Assembly: GCA_945868845.1 (NCBI GenBank) | Contig: CAMBMS010000012.1 | Location: 1-64,000 of the forward strand | Length of the DNA stretch: 64,000 bases | From: Asaia bogorensis | GTDB taxonomy: Bacteria; Pseudomonadota; Alphaproteobacteria; Acetobacterales; Acetobacteraceae | Direction: 5' to 3' | In this document: positions 45,406 through 57,299 of the stretch, in pieces | Position numbering within the stretch: the first letter of the stretch is position 1 | Layout of the letters: every line of letters starts with the position of its first letter | Program-made: the position numbers and the translations under genes | Notes under the pieces: generated by a model | Told to the model about the DNA's origin: nothing | The model's input: the letters and a program-made list of their open reading frames with translations, nothing else | Database searches by the model: none

Positions 45406-46962
45406 ATGGACATCACTTCGAACTCGGATGTGGCGGCAGCAATTGCGCGTCGGCGCACCTTTGCCATCATCTCCCACCCCGATGCGGGCAAGACCACGTT
45501 GACCGAGCGGTTGTTGCGCGCCGGCGGCGCGATACAGTTAGCGGGTAATGTGCGCGCCAAGGGTGAGCGGCGGCGCACGCAATCGGACTGGATGGCGATC
45601 GAGCGGGAGCGCGGGATTTCCGTGGTCACCTCGGTGATGACGTTCGAGTACGCGGACTGCGTGTTCAATCTGCTAGACACACCCGGCCATGAGGATTTTT
45701 CCGAAGATACTTACCGGACGCTGACGGCGGTGGATTCGGCGGTGATGGTGATCGACGCCGCCAAGGGGATCGAGGAACGCACGCGGAAACTGTTTGAGAT
45801 TTGCCGGTTGCGCGATATTCCGATTATCACTTTCATCAATAAGATGGATCGGGAGGCGCGTGATCCGTTTGAATCCCTGGACGAGATTTCCTCGGCGCTG
45901 GCTTTGGATACCGCGCCAGCGAACTGGCCGGTGGGGCGGGCGGCGACGTTTTGTGGTACGTATGATCTGCGCAAGCGGCGTTTGAATGTGGCGCAGGAGC
46001 TGGCGCAATCCGATCCGCGCTTGCAGATTTTGGACGAGGAAGCGGATTTGGTGCATGCGGCGCTGCCGGAATTTAACGAGGAGGAATTCGCGGCGGGACA
46101 TTTGACGCCGGTATTTTTCGGTTCCGCCATCAAGGATATCGGTGTGCTGGAGCTTCTCAACGCACTGGCGGAATTCGGGCCCCGCCCGCGCGCGCAGCCT
46201 GCTGATAAGCGCGTGGTGCAGGCGACGGAGGAACATCTGACGGCGCTGGTGTTCAAGATCCAGGCGAACATGGATCCGAATCATCGCGATCGGATCGCGT
46301 TTGCACGCGTTTGCTCGGGGCGACTGGTGCGAGGGATGCGGCTGAAGCAGGTGCGTACGGGCAAGCAGATTCCGCTGCATGCGCCGCAATTCTTTTTCGC
46401 GCGCAACCGTGAACTGGCGGAGGAAGCCTTTGCCGGCGATGTGGTGGGGATTCCCAATCATGGCACGTTGCGTATTGGCGATACGCTGACGGATGGCGAA
46501 GAAATAAATTTTGTCGGCGTGCCGTATTTTGCGCCGGAAATCTTGCGCCGGGTGCGCCTGGACGACGCAATGAAGTCGAAGAAACTGCGTCAAGCGTTGC
46601 AGGAACTGGCGGAGGAAGGCGTGGTGCAGCTGTTTCGCCCGCAGGATGGGGCGCCGCCCTTGGTGGGGGTGGTGGGCAGCTTGCAGTTGGATGTGCTGGT
46701 AACGCGACTGGCCAATGAATATGCCGTGCCGATCGGGTTTGAGCCGGTGCCCTATACGGTAGCGCGATGGGTTAGCGGCACGGATCGAGCGGCGCTGGAA
46801 AAGTTTATCGCCGCCAACCGCACCGCGATGGCTGACGATGTGGATGGGGCGCCAGTTTTTCTGGCCAGCTCCGCCTTCATGATGCGCAGGGCGATGGAAG
46901 GGGCGTCGGAACTGACATTCCGCGACATCAAGGATGTGCGGGCGGACAGCCTCGCTGCCTGA
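45406..46962 (+). CDS. prfC: Peptide chain release factor 3
   Basis: GTPase recycling RF1/RF2 from the ribosome after termination. From 45406 the product has 518 aa; an ATG at 45340 in the same frame would add 22 residues with little family resemblance. G1 ISHPDAGKTTLTERLL, G2 ERERGISVVTSV, G3 DTPGHEDFSEDTYR and G4 FINKMDREARDP are clear, followed by EF-G-like domain 2 and the RF3 C-terminal domain (LQLDVLVTRLANEYAV). No neighbour in the same direction. Confidence 0.94.
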   Translation: MDITSNSDVAAAIARRRTFAIISHPDAGKTTLTERLLRAGGAIQLAGNVRAKGERRRTQSDWMAIERERGISVVTSVMTFEYADCVFNLLDTPGHEDFSEDTYRTLTAVDSAVMVIDAAKGIEERTRKLFEICRLRDIPIITFINKMDREARDPFESLDEISSALALDTAPANWPVGRAATFCGTYDLRKRRLNVAQELAQSDPRLQILDEEADLVHAALPEFNEEEFAAGHLTPVFFGSAIKDIGVLELLNALAEFGPRPRAQPADKRVVQATEEHLTALVFKIQANMDPNHRDRIAFARVCSGRLVRGMRLKQVRTGKQIPLHAPQFFFARNRELAEEAFAGDVVGIPNHGTLRIGDTLTDGEEINFVGVPYFAPEILRRVRLDDAMKSKKLRQALQELAEEGVVQLFRPQDGAPPLVGVVGSLQLDVLVTRLANEYAVPIGFEPVPYTVARWVSGTDRAALEKFIAANRTAMADDVDGAPVFLASSAFMMRRAMEGASELTFRDIKDVRADSLAA

Positions 46963-47008
46963 AGCGAGCCGTCCCACCGGAGAATGGCCGGCGGGACAAG
47001 GTTTGGTC

Positions 47009-49426
<2,418 letters not shown>

Positions 49427-49603
49427 GGATGACTTCCTTATGGACCATCGAGGCTCGGTCCGCCCTATTTTGGCACGGACCGTATCCCACCACGCAATGT
49501 TTTATATCAATCGGGCGGGGCTATCCGCCGAAGCGGCATATTTGCAGGCCATGGGCATCTCGCAAGGGCTTGACAGCCATATCCGGGGAGTAAATTGGCG
49601 GCG

Positions 49604-50857
49604 CTAGGCGCTAGTTTCCACGCGCTCCTTGCCATAGACGTACACAGGCGCCTGTTTGGAATCGGCCACGTCACGGTTGATCACCACTTCCTCCACCCCG
49701 TCGAGACCGGGCAGGTCGAACATGGTACCAAGCAGGATCGATTCCAGGATGGAGCGCAACCCACGCGCGCCGGTCTTGCGCCCGATCGCGCGGGTAGCGA
49801 CGGTGCGCAGCGCGTCGTCTGTGAAGGAGAGCTTCACGCCCTCCATTTCGAACAGCCGGCCATATTGCTTGACCAGGGCGTTCTTCGGTTTGGAGAGGAT
49901 TTCGACCAGGGCGTTCTCGTCCAGGTCTTCCAAAGTGGCTACGACGGGCAGGCGGCCGATAAATTCAGGGATCAAGCCGAATTTCAGCAAATCCTCCGGC
50001 TCCACCTCATGGAGTATCGCGCCGACGCGGCGTTCATCGGGGGAGATAACCTCGGCGCCGAAGCCTATGCCGGAGCCCTTGCCACGCGCGCCAATGATGC
50101 GTTCGAGGCCGGAGAAGGCGCCGCCGCAGATGAACAGGATGTTGGTAGTGTCAACTTGCAGGAATTCCTGCTGGGGGTGCTTGCGCCCGCCTTGCGGCGG
50201 GACGGAGGCGACCGTGCCTTCCATAATCTTCAGCAGCGCTTGCTGCACCCCCTCGCCGCTGACGTCGCGGGTGATAGAGGGGTTGTCCGATTTGCGTGAA
50301 ATCTTGTCGACCTCATCGATGTAGACGATGCCGCGTTGGGCGCGCTCGACGTTGTAATCGGCCGCTTGCAGCAGCTTGAGGATGATATTCTCCACGTCCT
50401 CGCCGACGTAACCAGCTTCCGTCAGCGTAGTGGCGTCCGCCATGGTGAAGGGGACGTCGAGGATACGGGCCAGCGTCTGCGCCAGCAGGGTTTTGCCCGA
50501 GCCAGTGGGGCCGAGGAGAAGAATATTCGATTTGGCGATTTCGATATCGTTGTTCTTCTGGCCGTGCGCGAGGCGCTTGTAGTGATTGTGCACGGCGACC
50601 GAGAGCACTTTCTTGGCATGCGCCTGGCCGATGACATAATCGTCCAGCACCTTGCAGATCTCGCGCGGGGTGGGCACGCCGTCACGGGATTTCACCAGAA
50701 GGGTTTTGTGTTCCTCGCGGATGATGTCCATGCAGAGTTCCACGCATTCATCGCAGATGAATACGGTGGGGCCGGCTATCAGCTTGCGCACCTCATGCTG
50801 CGACTTTCCGCAGAAGGAGCAATAGAGGGTATTTTTCGAATCGGCAGACTTGCTCAT
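49604..50857 (-). CDS. clpX: ATP-dependent Clp protease ATP-binding subunit ClpX
   Basis: 417-aa AAA+ unfoldase feeding ClpP. The N-terminal zinc-binding domain has [10 protein letters not shown] and CDECVELC (four Cys); the ATPase has Walker [16 protein letters not shown], Walker [11 protein letters not shown] and sensor [14 protein letters not shown] loop for ClpP docking is expected in the middle ([10 protein letters not shown] lies in the corresponding region). AGGAG 5-9 nt upstream fits the ATG at 50857. In alphaproteobacteria ClpXP degrades CtrA and other cell-cycle factors. Confidence 0.97.
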   Translation of the reverse strand: MSKSADSKNTLYCSFCGKSQHEVRKLIAGPTVFICDECVELCMDIIREEHKTLLVKSRDGVPTPREICKVLDDYVIGQAHAKKVLSVAVHNHYKRLAHGQKNNDIEIAKSNILLLGPTGSGKTLLAQTLARILDVPFTMADATTLTEAGYVGEDVENIILKLLQAADYNVERAQRGIVYIDEVDKISRKSDNPSITRDVSGEGVQQALLKIMEGTVASVPPQGGRKHPQQEFLQVDTTNILFICGGAFSGLERIIGARGKGSGIGFGAEVISPDERRVGAILHEVEPEDLLKFGLIPEFIGRLPVVATLEDLDENALVEILSKPKNALVKQYGRLFEMEGVKLSFTDDALRTVATRAIGRKTGARGLRSILESILLGTMFDLPGLDGVEEVVINRDVADSKQAPVYVYGKERVETSA

Positions 50858-50948
50858 GCGCACTCCTGCCCAGGACTCGCCTGGGACTTCAAGGGCAAAT
50901 ATAGCCCCTTTAGTGAGGTGTCGACAAGGATTCGGTGGGGGGGGCCGG

Positions 50949-51590
50949 TTAGGATTTGGCGGCGTCCTCGGCGCCGGGGGGGCGGCTTTCTACCACCTCG
51001 TCGACCAGACCGAAATCGCGGGCTTCCGTAGCGGACATGTAGCTGTCGCGTTCCAGCTTACGCTCGATCGCTTCCAAAAGCTGACCGGTATGGACGACAT
51101 AGATCTCGTTCAGCCGCTTGCGTAGGGAGAGAATCTCGCGCGCCTGGATCTCGATATCCGTGGCCTGCCCCTGGGCACCGCCGGAGGGTTGGTGAACCAT
51201 GACGCGGGCATTGGGCAAGGCGTAGCGCTTTCCCTTGGCGCCGGCGGCGAGCAGTAGCGAGCCCATCGAGGCGGCCTGGCCGATGCAGACCGTGCTGACC
51301 GGGCAGCGAATATATTGCATCGTGTCGTAGATCGCCAGTCCGGCCGAAACGACACCACCAGGGCTATTGATATAAAAAGAAATATCCTTCGTGGAGTTTT
51401 CTGATTCCAGGAATAGGAGCTGGGCGCAGAGCAGCGAGCTGACCTGATCGTAAACCGCACCTGTCAGGAAGATGATGCGTTCCTTCAGCAGGCGGGAATA
51501 GATGTCATAGGCCCGTTCGCCGCGCGCGGTCTGCTCGACCACCATGGGGACCAGGCTGTTGGCGTAGATCTCGACCGGATCGCGGTCCAT
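50949..51590 (-). CDS. clpP: ATP-dependent Clp protease proteolytic subunit
   Basis: 213-aa serine protease forming the tetradecameric chamber. Catalytic Ser108 in IGQAASMGS, His133 in VMVHQPSGG and an Asp near 182 (in the D-S-YMS-TEA region) are in place. The start at 51590 ([15 protein letters not shown]) matches family N-termini after processing; the frame is open further upstream. Precedes clpX by about 90 nt and follows tig by about 100 nt. Confidence 0.96.
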   Translation of the reverse strand: MDRDPVEIYANSLVPMVVEQTARGERAYDIYSRLLKERIIFLTGAVYDQVSSLLCAQLLFLESENSTKDISFYINSPGGVVSAGLAIYDTMQYIRCPVSTVCIGQAASMGSLLLAAGAKGKRYALPNARVMVHQPSGGAQGQATDIEIQAREILSLRKRLNEIYVVHTGQLLEAIERKLERDSYMSATEARDFGLVDEVVESRPPGAEDAAKS

Positions 51591-51692
51591 TTTATTTCGC
51601 CTTTCAGGGCATGGCCCGAAGGGAGCGGCCCAAACGCACGATAGTTTCAGATAGGTTGGCAAGGCCTGGTCACCAAGGGGATGGCCTGCCCC

Positions 51693-53030
51693 TTAGGCTT
51701 CCGGCGCGCTGGCCAGGACCTCCGGGGTGGTGGTTTCGTCCGTCACTTGGGCGAGTTCCAGCACATAGTCCACCACCTTGTCCTCGAAGATCGGGCCACG
51801 CAGTGATTCGACGGCCTGCTGATTCTTTCGGAAGAAATCCATCACCTGGACTTCCTGGCCCGGGTAGCGCATCGCCTCCACCCGCATGGCGCGGGTGAGT
51901 TCTTCCTGGCTGACGCTCAGGCCGTTGACCCGACCGATATCGGCCAGCAGCAGGCCCAGGCGGACGCGGCGTTCGGCGATGGCGCGGTATTCTGCGCGCA
52001 GGGTGACTTCGTCCTTATCCTTATCTTCGTCGTCCTGGCGGCCTTCCTTCATGTTGGTCTCGATGCGTTGCCAGATCTGGTTAAACTCGGCTTCCACCAT
52101 GCTTTCGGGAAGCACAAAATCCGCTTGGATCGCCAACGCGTCCAGTAATTGGCGCTTGATGCGCAGGCGGGCGAGATGGTCGTATTCGCGCTGGATCTGC
52201 TGGATGATCATTTCTTTCGCCGCGTCCAGGGTTGTGAGGCCCATTTTCTTCGCCAGATCATCGTCGATCGGCGGCAGGACGGGGCGTTTCAGTGCCTTCA
52301 CGGTGATGTCGAAGGTGGCGTCCTTGCCGGCCAGGGCCGCGGCCCCGTAATCGGGGGGGAAAGCAACATTGATGATTCGGGTTTCCCCAACCTTCACACC
52401 TTCAAGCTGCTGGGTGAACCCGGGGACGAAGCCCTCGCCGGCGACTTCCACCGTCGCATCCGTCGCGGCGCCACCCTCGAAGGGCTCGCCGTCGATCTTG
52501 CCGAGGAAATCGACGGTCAGCACCTCGCCCTTTTCGGCGCCGCGATCCTCCTCAATATCCTGCAATTCGCGATTGCGGGTGGCGATTTGGTCCAGGGCGC
52601 GATCCACCGCTTCCGGTGTGGCGTCGGCGCGCAGGCGGGTCAGCGTGATGGCGCTGAAATCCGGCATCTGGATGTCTGGCAGCACTTCCATCTCGACCTT
52701 GAATTCCAGGTCTTTTTCCAGTGCCGCGGTGGGTTCGCCGAAATCAGACAACTCGACCTTGGGCTGGCCGGCCGGGCGCAGGCCGCGATCGGAGATGACC
52801 TTCTGCATCGCTTCATTGACGCTTTCCTGTAGCACCTCGGCGATGACGGCGGTGCCGTAGCGCTGCTTGACAAGGGGCATCGGTACCTTGCCGGGGCGAA
52901 AGCCGGGCAGACGCAAATTTTTGCCGATATCGGCCAGGCGCGCGGTGCGCCGCCCCTCAATATCGGTGGCCGGCAACACCACGGTGAAGCCGCGCTTCAG
53001 CCCATCGGAGAGCGTTTCGGTAACCTGCAT
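51693..53030 (-). CDS. tig: Trigger factor
   Basis: Ribosome-associated chaperone and peptidyl-prolyl isomerase. From the ATG at 53030 the product has 445 aa. Ribosome-binding domain (GFRPGKVPM near residues 42-50), FKBP-like PPIase domain (about 150-245, with FLGKIDGEPFEGG) and the C-terminal cradle. An upstream in-frame extension to 53114 overlaps tRNA-Leu and is not coding. First gene of tig-clpP-clpX-lon. Confidence 0.95.
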   Translation of the reverse strand: MQVTETLSDGLKRGFTVVLPATDIEGRRTARLADIGKNLRLPGFRPGKVPMPLVKQRYGTAVIAEVLQESVNEAMQKVISDRGLRPAGQPKVELSDFGEPTAALEKDLEFKVEMEVLPDIQMPDFSAITLTRLRADATPEAVDRALDQIATRNRELQDIEEDRGAEKGEVLTVDFLGKIDGEPFEGGAATDATVEVAGEGFVPGFTQQLEGVKVGETRIINVAFPPDYGAAALAGKDATFDITVKALKRPVLPPIDDDLAKKMGLTTLDAAKEMIIQQIQREYDHLARLRIKRQLLDALAIQADFVLPESMVEAEFNQIWQRIETNMKEGRQDDEDKDKDEVTLRAEYRAIAERRVRLGLLLADIGRVNGLSVSQEELTRAMRVEAMRYPGQEVQVMDFFRKNQQAVESLRGPIFEDKVVDYVLELAQVTDETTTPEVLASAPEA

Positions 53031-53072
53031 CGGGCGGGAAATCCTCAATACCTGTCGGGCCATAGCGGGTAG

Positions 53073-53157
<85 letters not shown>

Positions 53158-53811
53158 GACCGGGAAACCGATGGCCGGGGCCATTGGCTCCAGAGCCACT
53201 AGACCCGGCTTCGCGACCGTTAGTGCGGCGCTTTAGCGCAGCGCGGGCATGCCGACAAGCGGGGAGTGAGGGGAGTGGGCGATCGGCGATGCGCGCAGTT
53301 CCGATCGATATCGGGATCGATGCCCTGATCGATGCCGGCAGGCCAGTGTTTCTCACGCAAGGGGCACGTGAAAACATACACAGCCAGCCGTCCAACGATT
53401 ATCCTGATGTTTAATCAGGCTATCTTCGTGATGAAATCCCTTGTTGCGCCCGAGCGGGGCATTGCGGGGTGCGGGCCTTGGCCGATCTGGGGATCGTGAG
53501 CGCCTATCCGGCGGGCTTGCGCGGAGACGGTGGCGGTGCGCGCCGGGACAGTCTCGGCGGTGGCGTTGTCATCGGCTGATCCGGTGTTGGGCGTGGATAG
53601 GGCCGTTGCCACGGGTGTGGCACGGTGGCCGAACCTGGAGGATCGCTTGCTAGGGGGTAAAAATTCCGCCATACCGCACGCGCCGGCTTCTGGCTGGTAA
53701 TTCGCACGCAGGGCTTCCTCCCCGGTTACTCGGGTCCGGTGGCAGAGAGGAGAAATCCCCTTTGGCAAAACCCTGCGGAGGTACAACCGGACTTAGGAAA
53801 GGACCCGCCCT
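53158..53811. other. Intergenic region upstream of rpsB
   Basis: About 650 nt with no convincing gene. A plus-strand open frame at 53506-53700 (ending PHAPASGW) has coding-like codon use but no start, ribosome site or family resemblance. The rpsB promoter and the tRNA-Leu promoter (minus strand) should lie here. Possible remains of a lost gene. Confidence 0.45.
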
Positions 53812-54597
53812 ATGGCGATGCCCGATTTCACCCTGCGCCAGCTTCTGGAAGCCGGTGTTCATTTTGGCCATCACACGCGCCGCTGGAACCCGAAGATGGG
53901 TCCGTATCTGTTTGGCATACGCAATAATGTCCATATCATCGATTTGCAGCAGACTGTGCCGATGCTCGATCGCGCGCTGCGCGCAGTGCGCGATGTCACC
54001 GCTGCCGGTGGGCGCGTGCTGTTCGTCGGCACGAAGCGTGCGGCTGCGGAACACGTGGCTGACGCGGCGAAGCGCTGTGGCCAGTACTACGTCAACCATC
54101 GCTGGCTGGGCGGCATGCTCACCAACTGGAAGACCATCACTGGCTCGATTAAGCGGCTGCGCCAGATCGAGGAGCTGGTCGGTGGCGACACCCAGGGCCT
54201 GACTAAGAAAGAAGTTCTGGAAATCACCCGCGACCGCGACAAGTTGGAGCGCGCGCTGGGCGGTATCAAGGAAATGGGTGGCCTGCCGGACATCCTGTTC
54301 ATCATCGATACGAACAAAGAGAAGCTGGCAATCGAGGAAGCCACCAAGCTCGGCATCCCCGTCGTCGCGGTGCTGGATTCCAATTCCGATCCAGCCGGCG
54401 TGACCTATCCGATCCCAGGCAATGACGATGCGATCCGTGCCATTACCATCTATTGTGATCTGATCGCCGGCGCGGTGCTGGATGGGATTTCCGCCGAGCT
54501 TTCGGCATCGGGCCGTGATCTTGGCGCCGCCGAGGATATTCCCCTCGAGGCAATGCCGACCGCCGAAATTATCACCGATCAGCCGAGCGCCAACTGA
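53812..54597 (+). CDS. rpsB: 30S ribosomal protein S2
   Basis: 261-aa ribosomal protein. [28 protein letters not shown] (quoted in part), [30 protein letters not shown] and [19 protein letters not shown] are all standard S2 motifs. AAAGGA precedes the ATG by about 10 nt. It forms rpsB-tsf; the pyrH and frr genes that usually follow are not here. Confidence 0.97.
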   Translation: MAMPDFTLRQLLEAGVHFGHHTRRWNPKMGPYLFGIRNNVHIIDLQQTVPMLDRALRAVRDVTAAGGRVLFVGTKRAAAEHVADAAKRCGQYYVNHRWLGGMLTNWKTITGSIKRLRQIEELVGGDTQGLTKKEVLEITRDRDKLERALGGIKEMGGLPDILFIIDTNKEKLAIEEATKLGIPVVAVLDSNSDPAGVTYPIPGNDDAIRAITIYCDLIAGAVLDGISAELSASGRDLGAAEDIPLEAMPTAEIITDQPSAN

Positions 54598-54615
54598 ACG
54601 CGGGGGGACAGAAAC

Positions 54616-55530
54616 ATGGTTGAAATTACCGCCGCCCTTGTGAAGGACCTGCGCGAGAAAACTGGCGCGGGCATGATGGATTGTAAGAAGGCGTTGACCG
54701 AAAACGCCGGGAATATCGAGGAATCGATCGACTGGCTGCGCAAGAAGGGCCTCGCTGCCGCGGCGAAGAAATCCGGCCGCGTGGCCGCCGAGGGGCTGGT
54801 GGGTGTCGCCTCCGTCCCCGCTAAGGCGGCGATGGTGGAGGTGAATGCTGAAACCGATTTCGTGGCGCGCAACGAGGCGTTCCAGGATTTCGTCGCCAAT
54901 GTGGCGAAGACCGCGCTGCATGTGGGCGAAGACCTCGCCACCATCAACGCCGCGCCCTATCCGGGCACCGGGCGGACGGTTGCGGAGGAAATGACGCACC
55001 TCATCGCGACGATTGGCGAAAACATGAATATTCGGCGCGCGCGCGTGCTGACCGTGTCGCAGGGCGTCGTCGCCACCTATGTCCACTCCGCGCTGAAGCC
55101 TGGCATGGGCAAGATCGGCGTGCTGGCCGCGGTGGAAGGCACGTCGGAGCCAACGGCGCTGGAAACGCTGGGCCGGCAGGTGGGCATGCATGTCGCGGCC
55201 ACGCGGCCAGAGGCGCTGGATGTCTCCACCGTCGATCCCGGCGCGTTGGAGCGCGAGAAGCAGGTGCTGATCGAACAGGCAAAAGCATCGGGCCGGCCGG
55301 ACAACATCATCGAAAAAATGGTCGAAGGCCGCATCCGTAAATACTACGAGGAAGTCGTGTTGCTGGAACAAGTCTGGGTGCATGACGGCGAAAGCCGGGT
55401 GAAAGCAGTGATGCAGAAATCCAGCGCGACCCTGAAAGATTTTGCGCGATTCCAACTCGGCGAGGGCATCGAAAAGAAGGCCGATAACTTCGCGGCCGAG
55501 GTCGCCGCGGTCGCGGGGGCTAGCGGGTAA
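54616..55530 (+). CDS. tsf: Elongation factor Ts
   Basis: 304-aa GDP/GTP exchange factor for EF-Tu. The N-terminal UBA-like domain [19 protein letters not shown] is followed by [13 protein letters not shown] and VAATRPEAL, and the coiled-coil/core region with LLEQVWVHD. Length fits alphaproteobacterial EF-Ts. A GGGG-rich ribosome site precedes the ATG, 18 nt after rpsB. Terminator hairpins follow immediately. Confidence 0.96.
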   Translation: MVEITAALVKDLREKTGAGMMDCKKALTENAGNIEESIDWLRKKGLAAAAKKSGRVAAEGLVGVASVPAKAAMVEVNAETDFVARNEAFQDFVANVAKTALHVGEDLATINAAPYPGTGRTVAEEMTHLIATIGENMNIRRARVLTVSQGVVATYVHSALKPGMGKIGVLAAVEGTSEPTALETLGRQVGMHVAATRPEALDVSTVDPGALEREKQVLIEQAKASGRPDNIIEKMVEGRIRKYYEEVVLLEQVWVHDGESRVKAVMQKSSATLKDFARFQLGEGIEKKADNFAAEVAAVAGASG

Positions 55531-55533
55531 TGT

Positions 55534-55670
55534 CGGGGCGCTGCCCCGAACCCCGCTAAGGGCGGAACGTCCTTAAAATTTATTTATTTGGTTCTCCATG
55601 AGAACCATAAGGGCGTGGGTCCAAAAACGACGCGTCGTTAGTGAGGGTTGGGGGCACAGCCCCCAATCTT
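55534..55670 (+). terminator. Cluster of three hairpins after tsf
   Basis: CGGGGC-gct-GCCCCG (55534-55548), GGTTCTC-cat-GAGAACC (55590-55606) and TTGGGGGC-aca-GCCCCCAA (55648-55666, then TCTTGCTTCTTT) are perfect stems within 140 nt. The last, with its T-rich tail, is the best terminator candidate for rpsB-tsf. The middle region is AT-rich. Confidence 0.55.
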
Positions 55671-55701
55671 GCTTCTTTGCAGTGCCAGACTGACCTCGAA
55701 A

Positions 55702-56480
55702 TTACCCCGCTAATGCCTGTGTGTCGCCTGCGGCTTCGGCGAGCAACCAATTGCGGAAGATGGTGATTTTTGGGAATGAGGCGGTGGCGGCCGGGCAGAC
55801 GATCCAGTAGCCGCAGAGGGCCTGCAGGGCGATTGGGAATAGCCGGTCGGGCGGTCGGAGATCGGGTCTCAGGCGGCGAGGGTGGTCCGGGCAAGGCAGC
55901 GCCTCGGCCGTCCGCGTCGTCGCCGGTGACCATGTTGTCCTGGTCCACCAGGGGGCCGCGCAGTGGGGGGATATCGTTGCAGCCGGCGGTCTGGAACCAT
56001 TTCATCCAATTCTGGCGGTCGTTGAAATGCAGTAGCGGCATGGTGGCAATTTCGGCCCGGCTGCGTTGTTTGGTATGGCCACGCAGTGATTTCGGGCTGC
56101 ACATCGGAAGCGTTCTTCCTTGCAGAGCCGGGTGATGTTTAATCTGTTGGCGTGATCTTCGCCGTGGTGAATGGCGAGATCTACATCCTTACGTACGAAA
56201 TCGACACGCTGGAATGATGCGCTGACGCGCAGGTCGATGTCCGGGTGCTCGGTGGCGAAACGACCGAGGCGGTGGACAAGCCATTTGGTGACGAAATTCG
56301 TTGAGGCACTGGCGGTCGTGGCTGAACAGTTTCAGGCCTAGCTCGGCTCCAGCGCCTTCACCTGATGGCTGACTAGGCCCTGGGTGACGCAGAGTTCCGC
56401 CGCCGCCAGGGTAAGCTTTCATACTGGGCGGGCTTCGAAGGCGCGCAGAGCGTTCAGGGGCGGCAGGCGGCATGGCGTGC
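55702..56480 (-). pseudogene. LysR-family (GcvA-like) transcriptional regulator pseudogene
   Basis: The minus strand carries an entire LysR regulator in pieces and several frames. N-terminus: RLPPLNALRAFEA (about 56440-56480), a stop, then LTLAAAELCVTQGLVSHQVK (HTH) and LGLKLFS. Effector domain: a VRKDVDLAIHHG-type region near 56165-56200, LHFNDRQNWMKWFQTAGC and GPLVDQDNM. C-terminus: IFRNWLLAEAAGDTQALAG, ending at 55702. At least four frame changes and several stops make it dead. The LPPLNALRAFEA start and the DQDNM box are of the GcvA type. Diverges from the DUF1127 gene at 56613. Confidence 0.8.
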
Positions 56481-56612
56481 CCCTGATAGTGTCATGAAAA
56501 AATCTCGAGCGACTGAGATAGGTGTTGTTTTGACAACAAGGCGAAAGCGATTTTGTTAATCTGGCCTCGATGATTGCCCGGTTGCCGTGCGGGCATGGGA
56601 CAGGAGGCAAGG

Positions 56613-56852
56613 ATGGCACAGAGAATTCTTCCGGGTCTGGGGATTTTTACTGGGCTGACGATTGCACCGGCGCGGTGTGCCGGGCAACGCTGGGTAGGTT
56701 GGGCGGCGGCAATCGCGGTGGTGCGCCTGTGCGCCACGCGGTGGCGGCAGCGTCGCGCGCTGGACGACCTGGATAATCTTTTATTGCGCGATATTGGCGT
56801 CTGCAGTGGCGAGGCAAGGAGGGAAGCGAGGCTGCCATTCTGGCCGCCGTGA
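56613..56852 (+). CDS. DUF1127 (YjiS-like) small protein
   Basis: 79-aa protein with the DUF1127 C-terminal signature RALDDLDNLLLRDIGV followed by GEARREARLPFW. In other alphaproteobacteria such proteins bind RNA or affect phosphate, carbon and stress regulation. AGGAGG lies 6-11 nt before the ATG at 56613, a strong ribosome site that decides the start. Convergent with the NUDIX gene (12-nt gap); divergent from the LysR pseudogene. Confidence 0.8.
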   Translation: MAQRILPGLGIFTGLTIAPARCAGQRWVGWAAAIAVVRLCATRWRQRRALDDLDNLLLRDIGVCSGEARREARLPFWPP

Positions 56853-56864
56853 CAGGCGCGGCGA

Positions 56865-57299
56865 TCAGGCGTGGCCCAGCAGGGTGCGGGCAATGGCGAT
56901 GGCGCGGTGGGCTTCGCTCCAGAGGTCGTACTCGTTGAGTTTATCGAGCAGCCCCCATCTGAGGTCGGTGACATCGTCGCCGGGGTGTGGATCGCCGGAG
57001 ACCCAGGCGGCGGCGAAGTCGATGATAGTGTAGTGAAAGCGGATGCGGCCTGCTTCGTCGTGGTGGATGGCGTCGACATTAGTAGCGAGATATATCGGGC
57101 CGACGCTGAGCGCGGTTTCTTCTAGCAATTCGCGCCGCGCGGCTTGCTCGGCGGTTTCGCCGAGTTCCTGCGCGCCGCCGGGCAGCGACCATTTGCCCCA
57201 GTTGGGGGCCTTGCCGCGGCGAACGAGGAGGACGGCATCGGGTTTCAGCACGATGATACCGATGCCGACGAAGGGGCGGTCGGGGTATTCGCGGCTCAT
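56865..57299 (-). CDS. NUDIX hydrolase
   Basis: 144-aa pyrophosphohydrolase. The Nudix box GGAQELGETAEQAARRELLEET is complete in its consensus positions (G-x5-E-x7-REUxEE, residues about 40-62), and the surrounding fold (GIGIIVLKPDAVLLVRRG, NWGKWSLPGG) is that of ADP-ribose/nucleotide-type Nudix enzymes. The start at 57299 overlaps the stop of the upstream DUF4340 gene (ATGA), so this enzyme is translated with the ABC exporter operon. Substrate unknown. Confidence 0.9.
   Translation of the reverse strand: MSREYPDRPFVGIGIIVLKPDAVLLVRRGKAPNWGKWSLPGGAQELGETAEQAARRELLEETALSVGPIYLATNVDAIHHDEAGRIRFHYTIIDFAAAWVSGDPHPGDDVTDLRWGLLDKLNEYDLWSEAHRAIAIARTLLGHA

Noticed and set aside
45673-46977. Antisense open frame of 434 codons opposite prfC
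   Set aside because: His/Arg/Gln-rich translation without domains; shadow of prfC codon bias.
53506-53700. Plus-strand open frame upstream of rpsB ending PHAPASGW
   Set aside because: No start with a ribosome site, preceded by a stop, no recognised family; kept only as a note for possible gene remains.
53650-55455. Antisense open frame of 601 codons across rpsB and tsf
   Set aside because: Spans two certain ribosomal/translation genes on the other strand; composition is that of a shadow frame.
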